From: Pelotomaculum terephthalicicum JT | GTDB lineage: Bacteria > Bacillota > Desulfotomaculia > Desulfotomaculales > Pelotomaculaceae | Reading direction: 5' to 3' | Assembly: GCF_022410535.1 (NCBI RefSeq) | Contig: NZ_JAKNBL010000001.1 | Location: forward strand, 372,001 to 436,000 | Length of the DNA: 64,000 nucleotides | Shown: piece by piece, positions 43,836 through 53,755 of the stretch | Position numbering within the stretch: the stretch's first letter is position 1 | Layout of the letters: every line of letters starts with the position of its first letter | Position numbers and translations under genes: made by a program | Notes under the pieces: generated by a model | Told to the model about the DNA's origin: nothing | Databases searched by the model: none | What the model saw: the letters and a program-made list of their open reading frames with translations, nothing else

Positions 43836-44954
43836 TCAGACCTCCTTTTCTGACTTTATTATTTTGCCTTCGCGAACAATAAAGAGCTTCTTGCTCAGTC
43901 CATCGCCCGCACCTATATCTCTAACAGTGCTGGATGTAATAAAAGTCTGCACATTTTCCTTTATTTTATTAAATAAAGCTTTTTGCCTGGCATTATCCAG
44001 TTCAAACAAGACATCGTCAAGCAATAAAATAGGGTGCTCGCCAATTTCATTATGCCACATTTGCATTTGCGCTAATTTTAAAACCAGCACGATCGTGCGC
44101 TGCTGTCCTTGAGAACCATATACCTTAGCTTCTTTCTTGTTAATTAAAAAAACAAGATCGTCGCGGTGCGGCCCGATTAATGACTGCCCGCGCGCGATTT
44201 CTTCGTTTTTCGCGGCGGACAAGGCAGCGTTAAAAAGATTAATAATCTCCTGTTCGCTGGTCATGCAGTCAATTTTTAAAGAAGACAGGTAGCGTATGCT
44301 AAGCTCCTCCAACCCACCCGTCAATTCATGGTAAATACTCCGTATAACAGGATTCGCTTTTTTCAATAATGCCAGTCTGAAAAAAATTATTTGCGCTCCG
44401 TATTGGCAAAGTTGTTCATTCCAGGTTTGCAGTAATTCGCTATCACGCTTCCTGTCCCTGATCTCACGCAATAAATTATTACGTTGGGTCAAAATCCGCT
44501 GGTAACGGCCCAGACAATACGCATACCGGTTGTCGAACGGGCCGATCTCCGCATCTAAAAAACGCCGCCTTTCTTGTGGCGATCCTTTCACAATAACCAT
44601 GTCGTCCGGAGTAAACAACACTACTCCCGGCCACCCCAGAGGATAACCGCGGACCGGCGCGCCATTGACCTTTATTTTCTTCTGTCCGGGTGTCAGCAAT
44701 ACTTTTAACTCCAGCTCACGCCCCGCGGATTCGAATAAACAGCTTATTAAAGAAAAATCGTTCTGCCAGTTGATTATTTCACTTTCTTTGATAGTGCGGA
44801 ATGACTTGCCCGTACAGGCCAAATAGACAGATTCCAAAATATTTGTTTTTCCCTGGGCGTTTTCTCCGTTTAAAATATTCAATGAAAAGCCTGGTCTGAT
44901 ATGCTCATGGAGGTAGTTGCGAAAATTCATCAACTCCAGGTTTTGCAGGCGCAA
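43836..44954 (-). CDS. recF: RecF DNA recombination/repair ATPase
   Basis: A 372-residue SMC-like ABC ATPase. Walker A NGENAQGKTNILES, signature YGSQGQQRTIVLVLKLA, Walker B LLLDDVLFELD. RecF loads RecA at gaps with RecO/RecR. It follows dnaN by 28 bases; the small S4-domain yaaA gene that often lies between them is missing here. Confidence 0.97.
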   Translation of the reverse strand: MRLQNLELMNFRNYLHEHIRPGFSLNILNGENAQGKTNILESVYLACTGKSFRTIKESEIINWQNDFSLISCLFESAGRELELKVLLTPGQKKIKVNGAPVRGYPLGWPGVVLFTPDDMVIVKGSPQERRRFLDAEIGPFDNRYAYCLGRYQRILTQRNNLLREIRDRKRDSELLQTWNEQLCQYGAQIIFFRLALLKKANPVIRSIYHELTGGLEELSIRYLSSLKIDCMTSEQEIINLFNAALSAAKNEEIARGQSLIGPHRDDLVFLINKKEAKVYGSQGQQRTIVLVLKLAQMQMWHNEIGEHPILLLDDVLFELDNARQKALFNKIKENVQTFITSSTVRDIGAGDGLSKKLFIVREGKIIKSEKEV

Positions 44955-44982
44955 TAATTAAACACTCCCAGTTCCAGATGTT

Positions 44983-46092
44983 TTATTCCTCTTTCACACG
45001 TACGGGCAGGAGTAAAGAAAAATAGTCTTCCTCACCTACCGGCCTAAATATTCCCGGACTGAGCGGACCGGCAAATTCTATATCAATTTCTTCATTCCCG
45101 ATTACTCTTAACAACTCACTTAGATATTGCGCGTTAAAAGCGACTTTAATTGGTTCACCTTCATAATAAGCGGAAATTTCCTCATAAACCCGCCCGGCCA
45201 CGGTGCTGGCCGAGATAACAGAAATTTTATCTTTTAAGTCAAGTTTGATCACGGATGATCCCTCTGTGGTTAATAAAGCGGCCCTTTCCGTCGCCTCCAA
45301 AAGTTCTTTTGTTTTTAAACGAACCCTTGACAGCAACTCTTGTGGAATTACCTGATGGAAAGGAGGAAACTTGCCATTAATTAAACGAGAAATAAAAGAT
45401 ATGTTCTCCGTAGCGAAAAGAACCTGGTTTTCTGTAATGGTAACCTGCACCGATTTTTCCGGTCTGCCAATAATTTTACTTAATTCATTTAGAGTTTTTC
45501 CCGGAATGAGCACTGATATGTCAATAATGCCGCAGTTGTCCGCGTTAACCTTGCGCCAGGCCAAACGGTGCGTGTCGGTAGCCACCATCTGCATCTGTCC
45601 GTTTTTCAATTCAAGCATGGCGCCTGTAAACAGCGGCCTGTTTTCATCCGTGCCGACGGCAAAAATAACTTGTCTGATAGCTTCTCTGAAGATATTTTCC
45701 TGAATATCAAAGCCGGTGTCACGCGAAGGTAAAGCGACTTCGGGAAATTCCTCCACCGGGAAGCCGTTAATATTGGTCTCCGATTCACCATATTTAATTA
45801 TTACGCTCTCCGTCAAGGGATCTGATTGAAAAGAAATCGGAACGTCAGGCAACTTTCTGATTAACTCAGAAATATATTTGGCGGGTAAAACCGCCGCGCC
45901 TTTTTCAATAATGCTTGCTTTTACGGAACACTTGATCCCTATTTCTAAATCTGTGGCTGTAACGATGAGCAGATCGTCTGCGGTCTCAAATTTTATTCCT
46001 GAAAGGATTGGCAAGGGGCTTTTTGAGGATACGGCGCGCTGAACGGTCTGAACCGCAAATAAAAGGTCGTCCTTACTGCTGATTAAATGCAT
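44983..46092 (-). CDS. dnaN: DNA polymerase III beta sliding clamp
   Basis: A 369-residue clamp with three clamp domains (SSKSPLPILSGIKFETADDLL; GKTLNELSKIIG; ATDTHRLAWRKV). It dimerises into a ring on DNA and binds polymerase. It lies downstream of dnaA across the origin spacer. C-terminus LLPVRVKEE is slightly short of the common MPMR motif form but complete. Confidence 0.98.
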   Translation of the reverse strand: MHLISSKDDLLFAVQTVQRAVSSKSPLPILSGIKFETADDLLIVTATDLEIGIKCSVKASIIEKGAAVLPAKYISELIRKLPDVPISFQSDPLTESVIIKYGESETNINGFPVEEFPEVALPSRDTGFDIQENIFREAIRQVIFAVGTDENRPLFTGAMLELKNGQMQMVATDTHRLAWRKVNADNCGIIDISVLIPGKTLNELSKIIGRPEKSVQVTITENQVLFATENISFISRLINGKFPPFHQVIPQELLSRVRLKTKELLEATERAALLTTEGSSVIKLDLKDKISVISASTVAGRVYEEISAYYEGEPIKVAFNAQYLSELLRVIGNEEIDIEFAGPLSPGIFRPVGEEDYFSLLLPVRVKEE

Positions 46093-46297
46093 TTTTTTAC
46101 TCCCGGTTAATAATATTATTATAAAATAAATTATTATTTTTTATTAATAGTAGTAGTAGCTGTTATTATGTGGATATGGTGGTTCCGCTGAGATATTTCT
46201 TAAAGAAAAAGCTGTTGATAAAAAAAAGATAAATTTTAATAAAATATTTTTTAAAAATAATTATCCACAGTTTGCAATTAAATAACAGAGTTATTTA
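46093..46297. other. Chromosome replication origin (oriC) unwinding region
   Basis: In the dnaA-dnaN spacer, left to right: an AT-only tract (about 46115-46147), four tandem TAG trios (46148-46159), a DnaA box TGTGGATAT (46169-46177; one mismatch), TGTTGATAA (46213-46221; one mismatch) and a perfect TTATCCACA on the opposite strand (46261-46269). This is the order reported for the Bacillus basal unwinding system: DnaA boxes, trios, AT-rich element. Functional assignment is inferred from layout and neighbours. Confidence 0.85.
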
Positions 46298-47638
46298 TTA
46301 ACTGTTTTTTATTTTTTTTACTAGTTCAGAGACAACGTTCTGCAATGTATAATCCTCCTGCAGCTTGTTGCTTATTTTGTTGCACGCGTGCAGCACGGTG
46401 GTATGATCACGGCCTCCAAAAAAATCTCCTATTTTGGGCAGGGAAAGATCCGTTAGTTCCTTCGTCAAGTACATGGCTATTTGACGGGGAAAGGATATGG
46501 CGGTAGTTCTTCTCTTAGCCTTAAAATCCTCCTGACGGAGATTATAATAGTTGGAAACAACCTGTTGGATCAGTTCTACTGTTATTTCAGTCGGTTTTTC
46601 CGGCGGCAGTATGTCTTTTAGAACTTTCGCCGCCAGTTCCGGAGTTATTTCCTCGTTATATAAAGAAGCGTAAGCAATCACTTTGATTAAAGCTCCTTCA
46701 AGGACACGGATATTCGATTGAATTTTATCCGCAATATAAGAAATAGTGTCATCAGGCACCTGCAAGTTTTCTAATTGCCCTTTTTTTCTTAAAATAGCTA
46801 TGCGGGTTTCCAGATCGGGCGGTTGAATATCAGTGATAAGGCCCCATTCAAAGCGGGAACGGAGACGATCTTCCAATGTCGGTATTTCTTTTGGCGGACG
46901 GTCACTGGATATGATTATTTGTCTGTTGTCTTCGTACAGAGAGTTGAAGGTATGGAAAAATTCTTCCTGCGTGCTTTCTTTTCCCGCCAAAAATTGAATG
47001 TCGTCCACTAGCAGGATATCCATATTGCGGTATTTATTTCTAAAATCGTTGGTGTTATAATCTCTTATAGAATTAATTAACTCGTTTGTAAATTTTTCGG
47101 ATGTTACATAGGAAACTTTCATTTTGTTGTGATTTTCCAGAATAAACCAGCCAATAGCCTGCATTAAGTGGGTTTTACCCAGTCCGGCGCCTCCATATAT
47201 AAATAAAGGATTATAGGTTTTTGACGGAGATTCAGCCACTGCAAGACAAGCGGCATGGGCAAACCGGTTGCTGTTGCCGATTACAAAATTTTTAAAACTA
47301 TATTTTGGATTGAAATGCGTTGAAGATAAATCATCAGTATTTTTATCGTTTTGTTTTTTATTGGAAGATGCTATATCTGATATTTCGCTGGATATGAGAA
47401 ACTTTACATCGATATCTTTGTTCAAGATATTTTGGAAAACTTCTTTAATTAGAGGAGCGTACCGGTCACTGAGCCAATCACGTGTAAAATAGCTGGGGGC
47501 TTCGATAATAATTGTATTTTCATGGCATCCAAGGGGTTTAAGTGATTTAAGCAAAGTCTCAAAGGAATATTTGTTTATTTTTTTTTGTAAAATCTGAAGT
47601 GATTGCTCCCAAAGATCCTGGACTTCACTTTTAATCAT
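46298..47638 (-). CDS. dnaA: Chromosomal replication initiator DnaA
   Basis: A 446-residue protein. Domain I (1-80), a variable linker, AAA+ domain III (Walker A GGAGLGKTHLMQA, Walker B LLVDDIQFL, sensor DRPPKEIPTLEDRLRSRFEWG) and domain IV DNA-binding (GGRDHTTVLHACNKI). AGGAGG lies upstream. It binds the boxes in the adjacent spacers and opens the DNA. Confidence 0.99.
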   Translation of the reverse strand: MIKSEVQDLWEQSLQILQKKINKYSFETLLKSLKPLGCHENTIIIEAPSYFTRDWLSDRYAPLIKEVFQNILNKDIDVKFLISSEISDIASSNKKQNDKNTDDLSSTHFNPKYSFKNFVIGNSNRFAHAACLAVAESPSKTYNPLFIYGGAGLGKTHLMQAIGWFILENHNKMKVSYVTSEKFTNELINSIRDYNTNDFRNKYRNMDILLVDDIQFLAGKESTQEEFFHTFNSLYEDNRQIIISSDRPPKEIPTLEDRLRSRFEWGLITDIQPPDLETRIAILRKKGQLENLQVPDDTISYIADKIQSNIRVLEGALIKVIAYASLYNEEITPELAAKVLKDILPPEKPTEITVELIQQVVSNYYNLRQEDFKAKRRTTAISFPRQIAMYLTKELTDLSLPKIGDFFGGRDHTTVLHACNKISNKLQEDYTLQNVVSELVKKIKNS

Positions 47639-47833
47639 ATAAACTCCTGGTTACCTCCTGAGAAAGAATTTTGTCAAAATTGAAATTTTTAAAGAAAGAA
47701 AATTAAACCCCAAAAATTCTCTCTGCTTTAAAAAGAGACCTTTTGAAGGTTTAAGTTAAGATTTTAGCTAAAGAAACTATTAATTAATGAATATATTTTG
47801 AAGTTTATTACTGTATTTGTAAATGGCTAATTA

Positions 47834-47863
47834 ATCATACCAAGATTTACTTTATTAAGTCAA
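47834..47863 (-). promoter_or_regulatory. dnaA promoter
   Basis: On the minus strand TTGACT (47863-47858), an 18-base spacer and TATGAT (47839-47834). It leaves a leader of about 190 bases before dnaA. Confidence 0.7.
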
Positions 47864-47902
47864 TGCCTATTTTATCTCGCTTTATCTCTCTTCTTGTTAT
47901 TC

Positions 47903-47931
47903 TTGACGTTAAAAAATGATTACTATATAAT
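47903..47931 (+). promoter_or_regulatory. rpmH promoter
   Basis: TTGACG (47903-47908), 17 bases, TATAAT (47926-47931), upstream of rpmH. Confidence 0.85.
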
Positions 47932-47996
47932 AGGTAGTGTGTGCCTAGCTATAGCGGCATTTTGCTTTTATTCCAAGTATAAAAGGGGTGTATTTG

Positions 47997-48131
47997 ATGA
48001 AGCGTACCTACCAGCCGAAGTCACGCAAGCATAGAAAACTGCATGGCTTCTTAAAGAGAATGGCTGCACGGTCTGGAAGAAATATTATTAAAAGAAGGAG
48101 AATTAAAGGTAGAAAGAGATTAACTGCGTGA
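47997..48131 (+). CDS. rpmH: 50S ribosomal protein L34
   Basis: A 44-residue, very basic protein: [20 protein letters not shown] then [20 protein letters not shown]. This is the universal L34 sequence. AAAAGGGGTG lies upstream. It is the first plus-strand gene right of the origin and is usually co-transcribed with rnpA. Confidence 0.98.
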   Translation: MKRTYQPKSRKHRKLHGFLKRMAARSGRNIIKRRRIKGRKRLTA

Positions 48132-48228
48132 GGCCGCTGTATATTAAAGGTGGCCTTTCTAGCTATATGAACGTTTTAAGAGTATAGTTGGTGTTAATGG
48201 TTGGATATATTAGATAGCAGGAGAATTA

Positions 48229-48573
48229 ATGACTGTTATTAATAAAATTAAAAAAAATAAAGATTATCGGAAAGTATATAGCTGTGGAAAATCAGTGGCT
48301 GACCGCTATCTAGTTTTATTTTTTTGGGTGAATAACTTGGAAACCAGCCGGTTTGGCTTTACAGCAAGTAAAAAAATTGGCAATGCCGTAGTAAGGAATA
48401 GGGTAAGACGCCTGTTTAAAGAAGTCTGCCGTTTAAATATAAATAAATTTCCAGTTGGCTTTGATTATGTTTTACTGGCGCGTAACGCCATCGTAGGGCG
48501 AAAATATCAACAGGTTGAAGAAAGCCTGTTAAAATTGTTGAAAAATATTACTTCTCGCAGAGGGCAGACATGA
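48229..48573 (+). CDS. rnpA: Ribonuclease P protein component
   Basis: A 114-residue basic protein; [24 protein letters not shown] is the RNR motif that binds RNase P RNA. It helps mature tRNA 5' ends. The start follows AGCAGGAG. It overlaps yidD by four bases. Confidence 0.97.
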   Translation: MTVINKIKKNKDYRKVYSCGKSVADRYLVLFFWVNNLETSRFGFTASKKIGNAVVRNRVRRLFKEVCRLNINKFPVGFDYVLLARNAIVGRKYQQVEESLLKLLKNITSRRGQT

Positions 48574-48776
48574 GGAAATTGTTAATTTTGTTGATTCGTT
48601 TATATCAAGTGTTTATATCTCCTTTAAAAATGCCTACCTGCCGTTTTTATCCGACTTGCTCACATTATGCTTTGCAAGCTGTACAAAAATATGGAATAAT
48701 AAAAGGCGTCTGGATGGCAGTGAAAAGAATACTGAAGTGTCATCCTTTTCATCCCGGTGGATTTGATCCGGTATAA
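48570..48776 (+). CDS. yidD: Membrane-protein insertion efficiency factor YidD
   Basis: A 68-residue protein: [31 protein letters not shown] and [17 protein letters not shown] are the hallmarks of YidD. It aids membrane insertion with YidC. It overlaps rnpA. Confidence 0.97.
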   Translation: MRKLLILLIRLYQVFISPLKMPTCRFYPTCSHYALQAVQKYGIIKGVWMAVKRILKCHPFHPGGFDPV

Positions 48777-48777
48777 G

Positions 48778-48786
48778 TGTGGATAA
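48778..48786. promoter_or_regulatory. Perfect DnaA box in the yidD-yidC spacer
   Basis: TGTGGATAA (inverse of TTATCCACA) directly after the yidD stop, 1.1 kb outside the dnaA gene. It matches the consensus exactly but could be chance. Confidence 0.5.
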
Positions 48787-48870
48787 TTCTGTGTAAAAAT
48801 GCTTATGCAGGTGGAAGGTAATTTGATCATATTTTTTTATTAACCGGTATTTGTTGGGAGGCATTGAGAT

Positions 48871-49539
48871 TTGGAAATATTTAATGCACTTGTTGATGGT
48901 ATGACCGGTTTAATGAATTGGTTATATCAGTTGACTGTACAGGCAGGGGTGCCAAGTTATGGTATAGCGATTATACTATTAACTGTTTTAATTAAAATGC
49001 TTCTTTATCCACTGACCCAAAAACAAATGAAATCTATGGTAGTTATGCAAAGGCTGCAACCGAAAGTAAAACAAATTCAAGATAAATGGAAGAATAAAGA
49101 TCCGAAAAAAATGCAGCAGATGATCATGGATTTGTACAAGGAAAATAACGCCAATCCAATGGCCGGGTGTTTGCCGTTGTTGATCCAGTTGCCGATTTTA
49201 ATAGCGCTGTACAGGTCATTGTATGCTTTTCCATTTATTAACGAGGCGCACGCGAGTTTTATTTGGGTACAAAATTTGAGTGGTACGGATCCTTATTATA
49301 TTTTGCCGTTACTGGCCGGCATAACTACTTTTCTTCAGTCAAAAATGACTACATCCATGACAGATCCTACCCAGAAAACAATGCTTTATATGATGCCTCT
49401 TATTATTGTCTGGATATCGGCTACTGTGCCTGCGGGTCTTGCTTTGTACTGGGTTGTTTTTAATGTGGTCGGCGCAATACAGCAGTATTTTATTAATAAA
49501 CAGAACATGCCGGTAAAGGAGGGAGCTAGTGGAAGGTGA
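48871..49539 (+). CDS. yidC: YidC/Oxa1 membrane protein insertase
   Basis: A 222-residue protein without the long periplasmic domain of proteobacterial YidC. Family segments include YGIAIILLTVLIKMLLYPLT, the LYKENNANPMAGCLPLLIQL cytosolic helix and transmembrane ALYWVVFNVVGAIQQY. No N-terminal signal Cys for lipidation is apparent, unlike SpoIIIJ, but the short Firmicute form fits. The TTG start follows GGGAGGC. Confidence 0.95.
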   Translation: MEIFNALVDGMTGLMNWLYQLTVQAGVPSYGIAIILLTVLIKMLLYPLTQKQMKSMVVMQRLQPKVKQIQDKWKNKDPKKMQQMIMDLYKENNANPMAGCLPLLIQLPILIALYRSLYAFPFINEAHASFIWVQNLSGTDPYYILPLLAGITTFLQSKMTTSMTDPTQKTMLYMMPLIIVWISATVPAGLALYWVVFNVVGAIQQYFINKQNMPVKEGASGR

Positions 49540-50156
49540 AGGTTGTAGAGAAAACAGGTAAAACTGTTGAAGAAGCTGTTGGACAGGCTCTTCAGAATAT
49601 GGGTGTTTCCATAGATGATGTGGAAGTGGAGATAATTGAGGAACCGACAAAAGGAATTTTAGGTCTGTTTGGAGCAAAGCCGGCAAGGGTTAAAGTAATT
49701 TTAAAAGAAGGGGCCTCCGAGAAGGCTGTTGATTTGCTGAATAATATCATCAAAAGCATGAATCTGCAAGTTGAGTTGGATGTGGTGGAGAAAAAAGATT
49801 TTCTTACTATAAACCTGAAGGGACCTGAATTAGGAATATTAATTGGCAGGCGAGGCGAAACACTGGATGCGCTGCAGTTCCTGGTAAATCTTTCAGTTAA
49901 TAAAAATAAGGAAGTTAGAAGAAAAATAATTATTGATGTGGAAGGTTATCGTCACAGAAGAGAGGAAACGCTGCAAAAACTTGCCGTAAAACTGGCGAAT
50001 AAGGCCAAGCAGCGAGGAAGAAGCGTAGTTTTGGAGCCAATGAGTTCGCAGGAAAGAAGAATCATTCACACTGCTTTGCAGGGAAGGGATGACATATATA
50101 CTTTCAGTGAAGGTGACGAACCTTACCGTAAAATTATTATATCCCCGAAAAAATGA
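49536..50156 (+). CDS. jag: Jag/KhpB RNA-binding protein
   Basis: A 206-residue protein with Jag-N (KVVEKTGKTVEEAVGQAL), a KH domain (GILIGRRGETLDALQFLVN) and an R3H domain (QERRIIHTALQGR). It binds RNA, partners with KhpA and links to cell division. The GTG start overlaps yidC by four bases. Confidence 0.95.
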   Translation: MKVVEKTGKTVEEAVGQALQNMGVSIDDVEVEIIEEPTKGILGLFGAKPARVKVILKEGASEKAVDLLNNIIKSMNLQVELDVVEKKDFLTINLKGPELGILIGRRGETLDALQFLVNLSVNKNKEVRRKIIIDVEGYRHRREETLQKLAVKLANKAKQRGRSVVLEPMSSQERRIIHTALQGRDDIYTFSEGDEPYRKIIISPKK

Positions 50157-50160
50157 TGAT

Positions 50161-50194
50161 AAACCCAGCGGGCTGAACAGCAAGCTGGGTTTAT
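50161..50194 (+). terminator. Terminator after jag
   Basis: A perfect 10-bp stem TAAACCCAGC/GCTGGGTTTA with a 14-base loop five bases after the jag stop. The T-tract is short, so some read-through to mnmE is likely. Confidence 0.75.
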
Positions 50195-50250
50195 AAATAG
50201 AAATCGGCAATGGGAATGAAAAGATTATTGTTTACCGGAAGGTGGTTGTA

Positions 50251-51633
50251 TTGCAAGAAGATACAATTGCTGCTATTTCAACACCTTTGGGTGAAGGCGG
50301 TATAGGAATCGTCAGAATAAGCGGCCCTGAAGCTTTAAAAGTTTCTGGAAAAATATTTAAGTCAAAGAGAGCCGGTTTAAAGGAAATAAAAAGTCATAGA
50401 ATGATTTACGGACATGTCTGCGACCGTCTGACAGGGGAAGTTGTTGATGAAGCGCTTTTTTGCTATATGAAAGCGCCGCATTCTTACACAAGGGAAGACA
50501 TAGTGGAAATAAATTGTCATGGCGGCATGGTTCCCTTGAGAAAAACGCTTGAACTTGTCCTGGCGGAAGGGGTAAGATTGGCCGAGGCTGGTGAATTCAG
50601 CAAGCGGGCTTTTTTAAACGGCAGATTGGACCTGGCCCAGGCGGAATCTGTTATTGACCTGATCCGGTCCAAGACTGAAGCGGGGTTAAAACTCGCGGTT
50701 TCCCAATTAAAAGGTGATTTATCCAAGAAAATCAGAGAGATACAAGATAAAATACTTGGCATTCTGGCGCAGGTGGAAGTTAATATTGACTTTCCGGAAG
50801 ATGATTTAGAAGAAGCAACCGGTAAGGATATTATTTGCGCCGGTGAAGTGTTGCTGGAACAAATAAAAAGTTTAATTAAAGGGGCGGACGCAGGTATTAT
50901 TTACCGGGAAGGTGTCAAAGCGGCGATCGTCGGCAAGCCGAATGTGGGGAAGTCCTCTTTGTTAAATGCTCTGTTAAGGGAAAAGAGGGCGATAGTGACA
51001 GATGTGCCGGGAACAACCAGGGATGTTATCGAGGAAATAATTAATATTAAAGGAATTCCTTTAAGAATTATTGATACGGCGGGTTTGCGCGAGACCGAGG
51101 ATTTAGTTGAAAAGATCGGCATGGAGCGGACAAGAGAGGCGACTGACCGGGCTGATCTGGTCCTGCCGGTGCTTGACGCGACAGAGGGATTGTCAAGGGA
51201 AGACTTTGCGGTATTGGCATTGGCGGGTGCTAAGAAATGCCTGGTTATAGTAAATAAAATAGATGTTCAAGATAAAAAAATAGATATGGAGGATTTGAAA
51301 AAGCTAGCCGGCGGCAGAAAGATAATCTGTATATCAGCCGAACAAGGGACCGGACTTGCTGAGTTGGAAGATATGATCGCCGATCTGTTGCTTTGTGGAA
51401 AAGTCGATCAATCCGACAGCTATATGGTTACAAATATCAGGCATAAACAGGCGCTGGAAAAGGCGGCGTTTCATTTAAGCGAGGCAATTTCGTCAATAAA
51501 AGGCATGGTGCCGGTGGATATAGTGGCCATAGACTTGCGTGAAGCCTGGGAGGCTTTAGGGGAAATTACCGGCATGTCCGTTACTGATGATTTAATTGAA
51601 AAGATTTTTAAAGATTTTTGTGTTGGTAAATGA
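50251..51633 (+). CDS. mnmE: tRNA modification GTPase MnmE
   Basis: A 460-residue GTPase. [20 protein letters not shown] start, GTPase Walker [28 protein letters not shown], and the C-terminal FCVGK with its catalytic cysteine. With MnmG it forms cmnm5 on U34 of tRNAs. The TTG at 50251 fits GGAAGGTGG five bases upstream; the GTG at 50242 overlaps it. Confidence 0.97.
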   Translation: MQEDTIAAISTPLGEGGIGIVRISGPEALKVSGKIFKSKRAGLKEIKSHRMIYGHVCDRLTGEVVDEALFCYMKAPHSYTREDIVEINCHGGMVPLRKTLELVLAEGVRLAEAGEFSKRAFLNGRLDLAQAESVIDLIRSKTEAGLKLAVSQLKGDLSKKIREIQDKILGILAQVEVNIDFPEDDLEEATGKDIICAGEVLLEQIKSLIKGADAGIIYREGVKAAIVGKPNVGKSSLLNALLREKRAIVTDVPGTTRDVIEEIINIKGIPLRIIDTAGLRETEDLVEKIGMERTREATDRADLVLPVLDATEGLSREDFAVLALAGAKKCLVIVNKIDVQDKKIDMEDLKKLAGGRKIICISAEQGTGLAELEDMIADLLLCGKVDQSDSYMVTNIRHKQALEKAAFHLSEAISSIKGMVPVDIVAIDLREAWEALGEITGMSVTDDLIEKIFKDFCVGK

Positions 51634-51641
51634 GGCGGAAG

Positions 51642-53540
51642 ATGATGGAATATTTTGCGGGAAATTATGATGTTATCATAGTTGGCGCGGGACATGCCGG
51701 CTGTGAGGCGGGGCTTGCCGCCGCGCGGATGGGCTGCCGGACGCTGGTTGTCACGCTGAATATGGACAACGTTGCGTTGATGCCCTGCAACCCGGCGGTT
51801 GGCGGGCCGGCAAAAGGACACCTGGTGCGGGAAGTAGACGCTCTGGGCGGGGAAATCGGCCTGAATACCGACCGGGCTTCTATCCAAATGCGCCTTTTAA
51901 ATACCGCAAAAGGGCCGGCTGTTCAGGCTTTGCGCGCCCAGACGGATAAGAAATGTTATCAAAACGGAATGAAGCAGGCGCTTGAGCAGCAAAACGATCT
52001 AGATTTAAAGCAGGCGCTGGTTGAGCGGCTGTTAGTAAAAAATGGAAAAGTGTGCGGGGTGGCCACCTATACAGGGGCTGTATTTACGGCAAAAGCAGTT
52101 GTTTTAACAACAGGCACATATTTAAAAGGAAAGATTTTTATTGGTGATCTTTCTTATCCGGGTGGACCGAACGGGCAATTTCCATCTGTTGGATTATCAG
52201 GCAGCCTGGTCGAACTTGGCATCAAATTGAATCGTTTTAAAACGGGGACGCCGCCACGGATTGATAAAAAAAGCGTTGATTTTACCCGTATGAATATCCA
52301 GCCGGGGGATGAGAAAATGAAGAGGTTTTCCTTTTTTTCGCCTCCTTTTCATAGAGAACAGTTGCCGTGCTGGCTGACTTACACCACTGAAAAAACACAT
52401 AGCTTAATCAGAGAGAATTTACACCGGTCGCCGTTGTATACAGGCGTGATTATGAGCCAGGGGCCGCGCTATTGTCCTTCCATCGAAACAAAGGTAGTGC
52501 GTTTTTCGGATAAGCCTGCCCATCAGGTTTTTATCGAACCAGAGGGCAGGGATACCACGGAAATGTACGTGCAGGGCATGTCCACAAGCCTGCCGGAGGA
52601 CGTTCAATTGGCCTTGCTGCGCACCTTGCCGGGTCTTGAGCGGGTGGAAATGATGAGGGCGGGCTATGCTATCGAATATGATTACATTATTCCGGGTCAG
52701 TTGAAGCTTTCACTGGAAACAAAAATAGTGCCGGGGCTTTTTTCGGCCGGCCAGCTGAACGGCACATCCGGCTATGAAGAAGCTGCGGCGCAGGGCATTA
52801 TTGCCGGTATTAACGCCGCACTTTATGTGCAGGAGAAAGAACCGCTAATTTTAGACAGAGCGCAGGCTTATATCGGTGTGCTGATTGATGACCTGGTTAC
52901 TAAAGAGATTGACGAGCCTTACCGGATGCTGACCTCCAGGGCAGAATACCGGTTGCTTTTAAGACAGGATAACGCCGACTTGAGATTAACTGAAATAGGT
53001 TATAAAATCGGATTGATACCCGCTGACAGATATGAAATGTATGTGCAAAAAAAAGAACTTATTGAGAACGAAAAGGAAAGATTGAATCATACTGTTGTGC
53101 CGGTGACAGAGAAAACTAAAAAAATATTGGATGAAATAAAAAGCGCGGGTTTGCCGCAGCAGGGAATCACTCTGGCGGGGTTGCTGAGACGGCCGGAAAT
53201 CAGCTATGAAAACTTGTTGATGCTGCCTGTGGGTCACCCTGATTTAGATGAGGAAGTGCGTGAGCAAGTGATGATTCAGATTAAATATGAGGGATATATA
53301 AAAAAGCAGCAGGCGCAGGCGGAACGCTTTAAACGTTTGGAGGAAAAAAAGCTTCCCGCGGATCTCGATTATGGAAAGGTAAAAGGCCTTTCTTTAGAAG
53401 CTAAAGAGAAAATGGAAAATATTAAACCCGCCTCAATTGGACAGGCTGCCAGGATTGCCGGGGTCACGCCGGCTGACTTGTCGGTGCTGTTGATTCATCT
53501 GGAGCAGAGAAAGAGACGGAAAGAAGATAAAGTTGAATAG
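51642..53540 (+). CDS. mnmG: tRNA uridine-5-carboxymethylaminomethyl enzyme MnmG
   Basis: About 632 residues. The FAD-binding [40 protein letters not shown] and [14 protein letters not shown] motifs are diagnostic. It works with MnmE. ATG at 51642 follows GAGGCGG; the ATG at 51630 overlaps the mnmE stop but has no ribosome site. Confidence 0.97.
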   Translation: MMEYFAGNYDVIIVGAGHAGCEAGLAAARMGCRTLVVTLNMDNVALMPCNPAVGGPAKGHLVREVDALGGEIGLNTDRASIQMRLLNTAKGPAVQALRAQTDKKCYQNGMKQALEQQNDLDLKQALVERLLVKNGKVCGVATYTGAVFTAKAVVLTTGTYLKGKIFIGDLSYPGGPNGQFPSVGLSGSLVELGIKLNRFKTGTPPRIDKKSVDFTRMNIQPGDEKMKRFSFFSPPFHREQLPCWLTYTTEKTHSLIRENLHRSPLYTGVIMSQGPRYCPSIETKVVRFSDKPAHQVFIEPEGRDTTEMYVQGMSTSLPEDVQLALLRTLPGLERVEMMRAGYAIEYDYIIPGQLKLSLETKIVPGLFSAGQLNGTSGYEEAAAQGIIAGINAALYVQEKEPLILDRAQAYIGVLIDDLVTKEIDEPYRMLTSRAEYRLLLRQDNADLRLTEIGYKIGLIPADRYEMYVQKKELIENEKERLNHTVVPVTEKTKKILDEIKSAGLPQQGITLAGLLRRPEISYENLLMLPVGHPDLDEEVREQVMIQIKYEGYIKKQQAQAERFKRLEEKKLPADLDYGKVKGLSLEAKEKMENIKPASIGQAARIAGVTPADLSVLLIHLEQRKRRKEDKVE

Positions 53541-53646
53541 TAAATATGGTAGCAAAGTTGCCTGGATTGGAGTGCGCTTGCAATAAGAGCGATTTTGAGT
53601 TTTGAGTACTAATTCAGGGAACGAGTGAGCCTGGGGATAAGAGAGG

Positions 53647-53703
53647 GAACTGTTTAAGCGAGAGTAGCGAGCGAGTTTGAACGAGTCCGAAGGCTAACAG
53701 TTC
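53647..53703. repeat. Short hairpin element with GAACTGTT ends
   Basis: GAACTGTT (53647-53654) and the inverse AACAGTTC (53696-53703) enclose a GCGAG-rich stretch. It lies in the mnmG-rsmG gap of 215 bases, which otherwise shows no gene. It may be a dispersed repeat or a structured leader. Confidence 0.45.
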
Positions 53704-53755
53704 ATACGTTTATAAGGGGCGAAGATATAATAATTTTTTAATTACAGGTGGACGG

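Larger units (their letters stand above)
47639..47996. other. Divergent dnaA-rpmH intergenic region
   Basis: About 360 AT-rich bases marking the strand switch. It contains divergent promoters for dnaA and rpmH, given separately. I find no perfect DnaA box here, unlike Bacillus, which has clusters on both sides of dnaA. The region also has the usual AAAAGAGACC stretch with no obvious RNA gene. Confidence 0.6.

Noticed and set aside
48283-48291. TGTGGAAAA as a DnaA box inside rnpA
   Set aside because: One mismatch, inside a coding sequence with fixed codons; low information.
53541-53646. Small gene in the mnmG-rsmG gap
   Set aside because: All frames stop early and there is no ribosome site.
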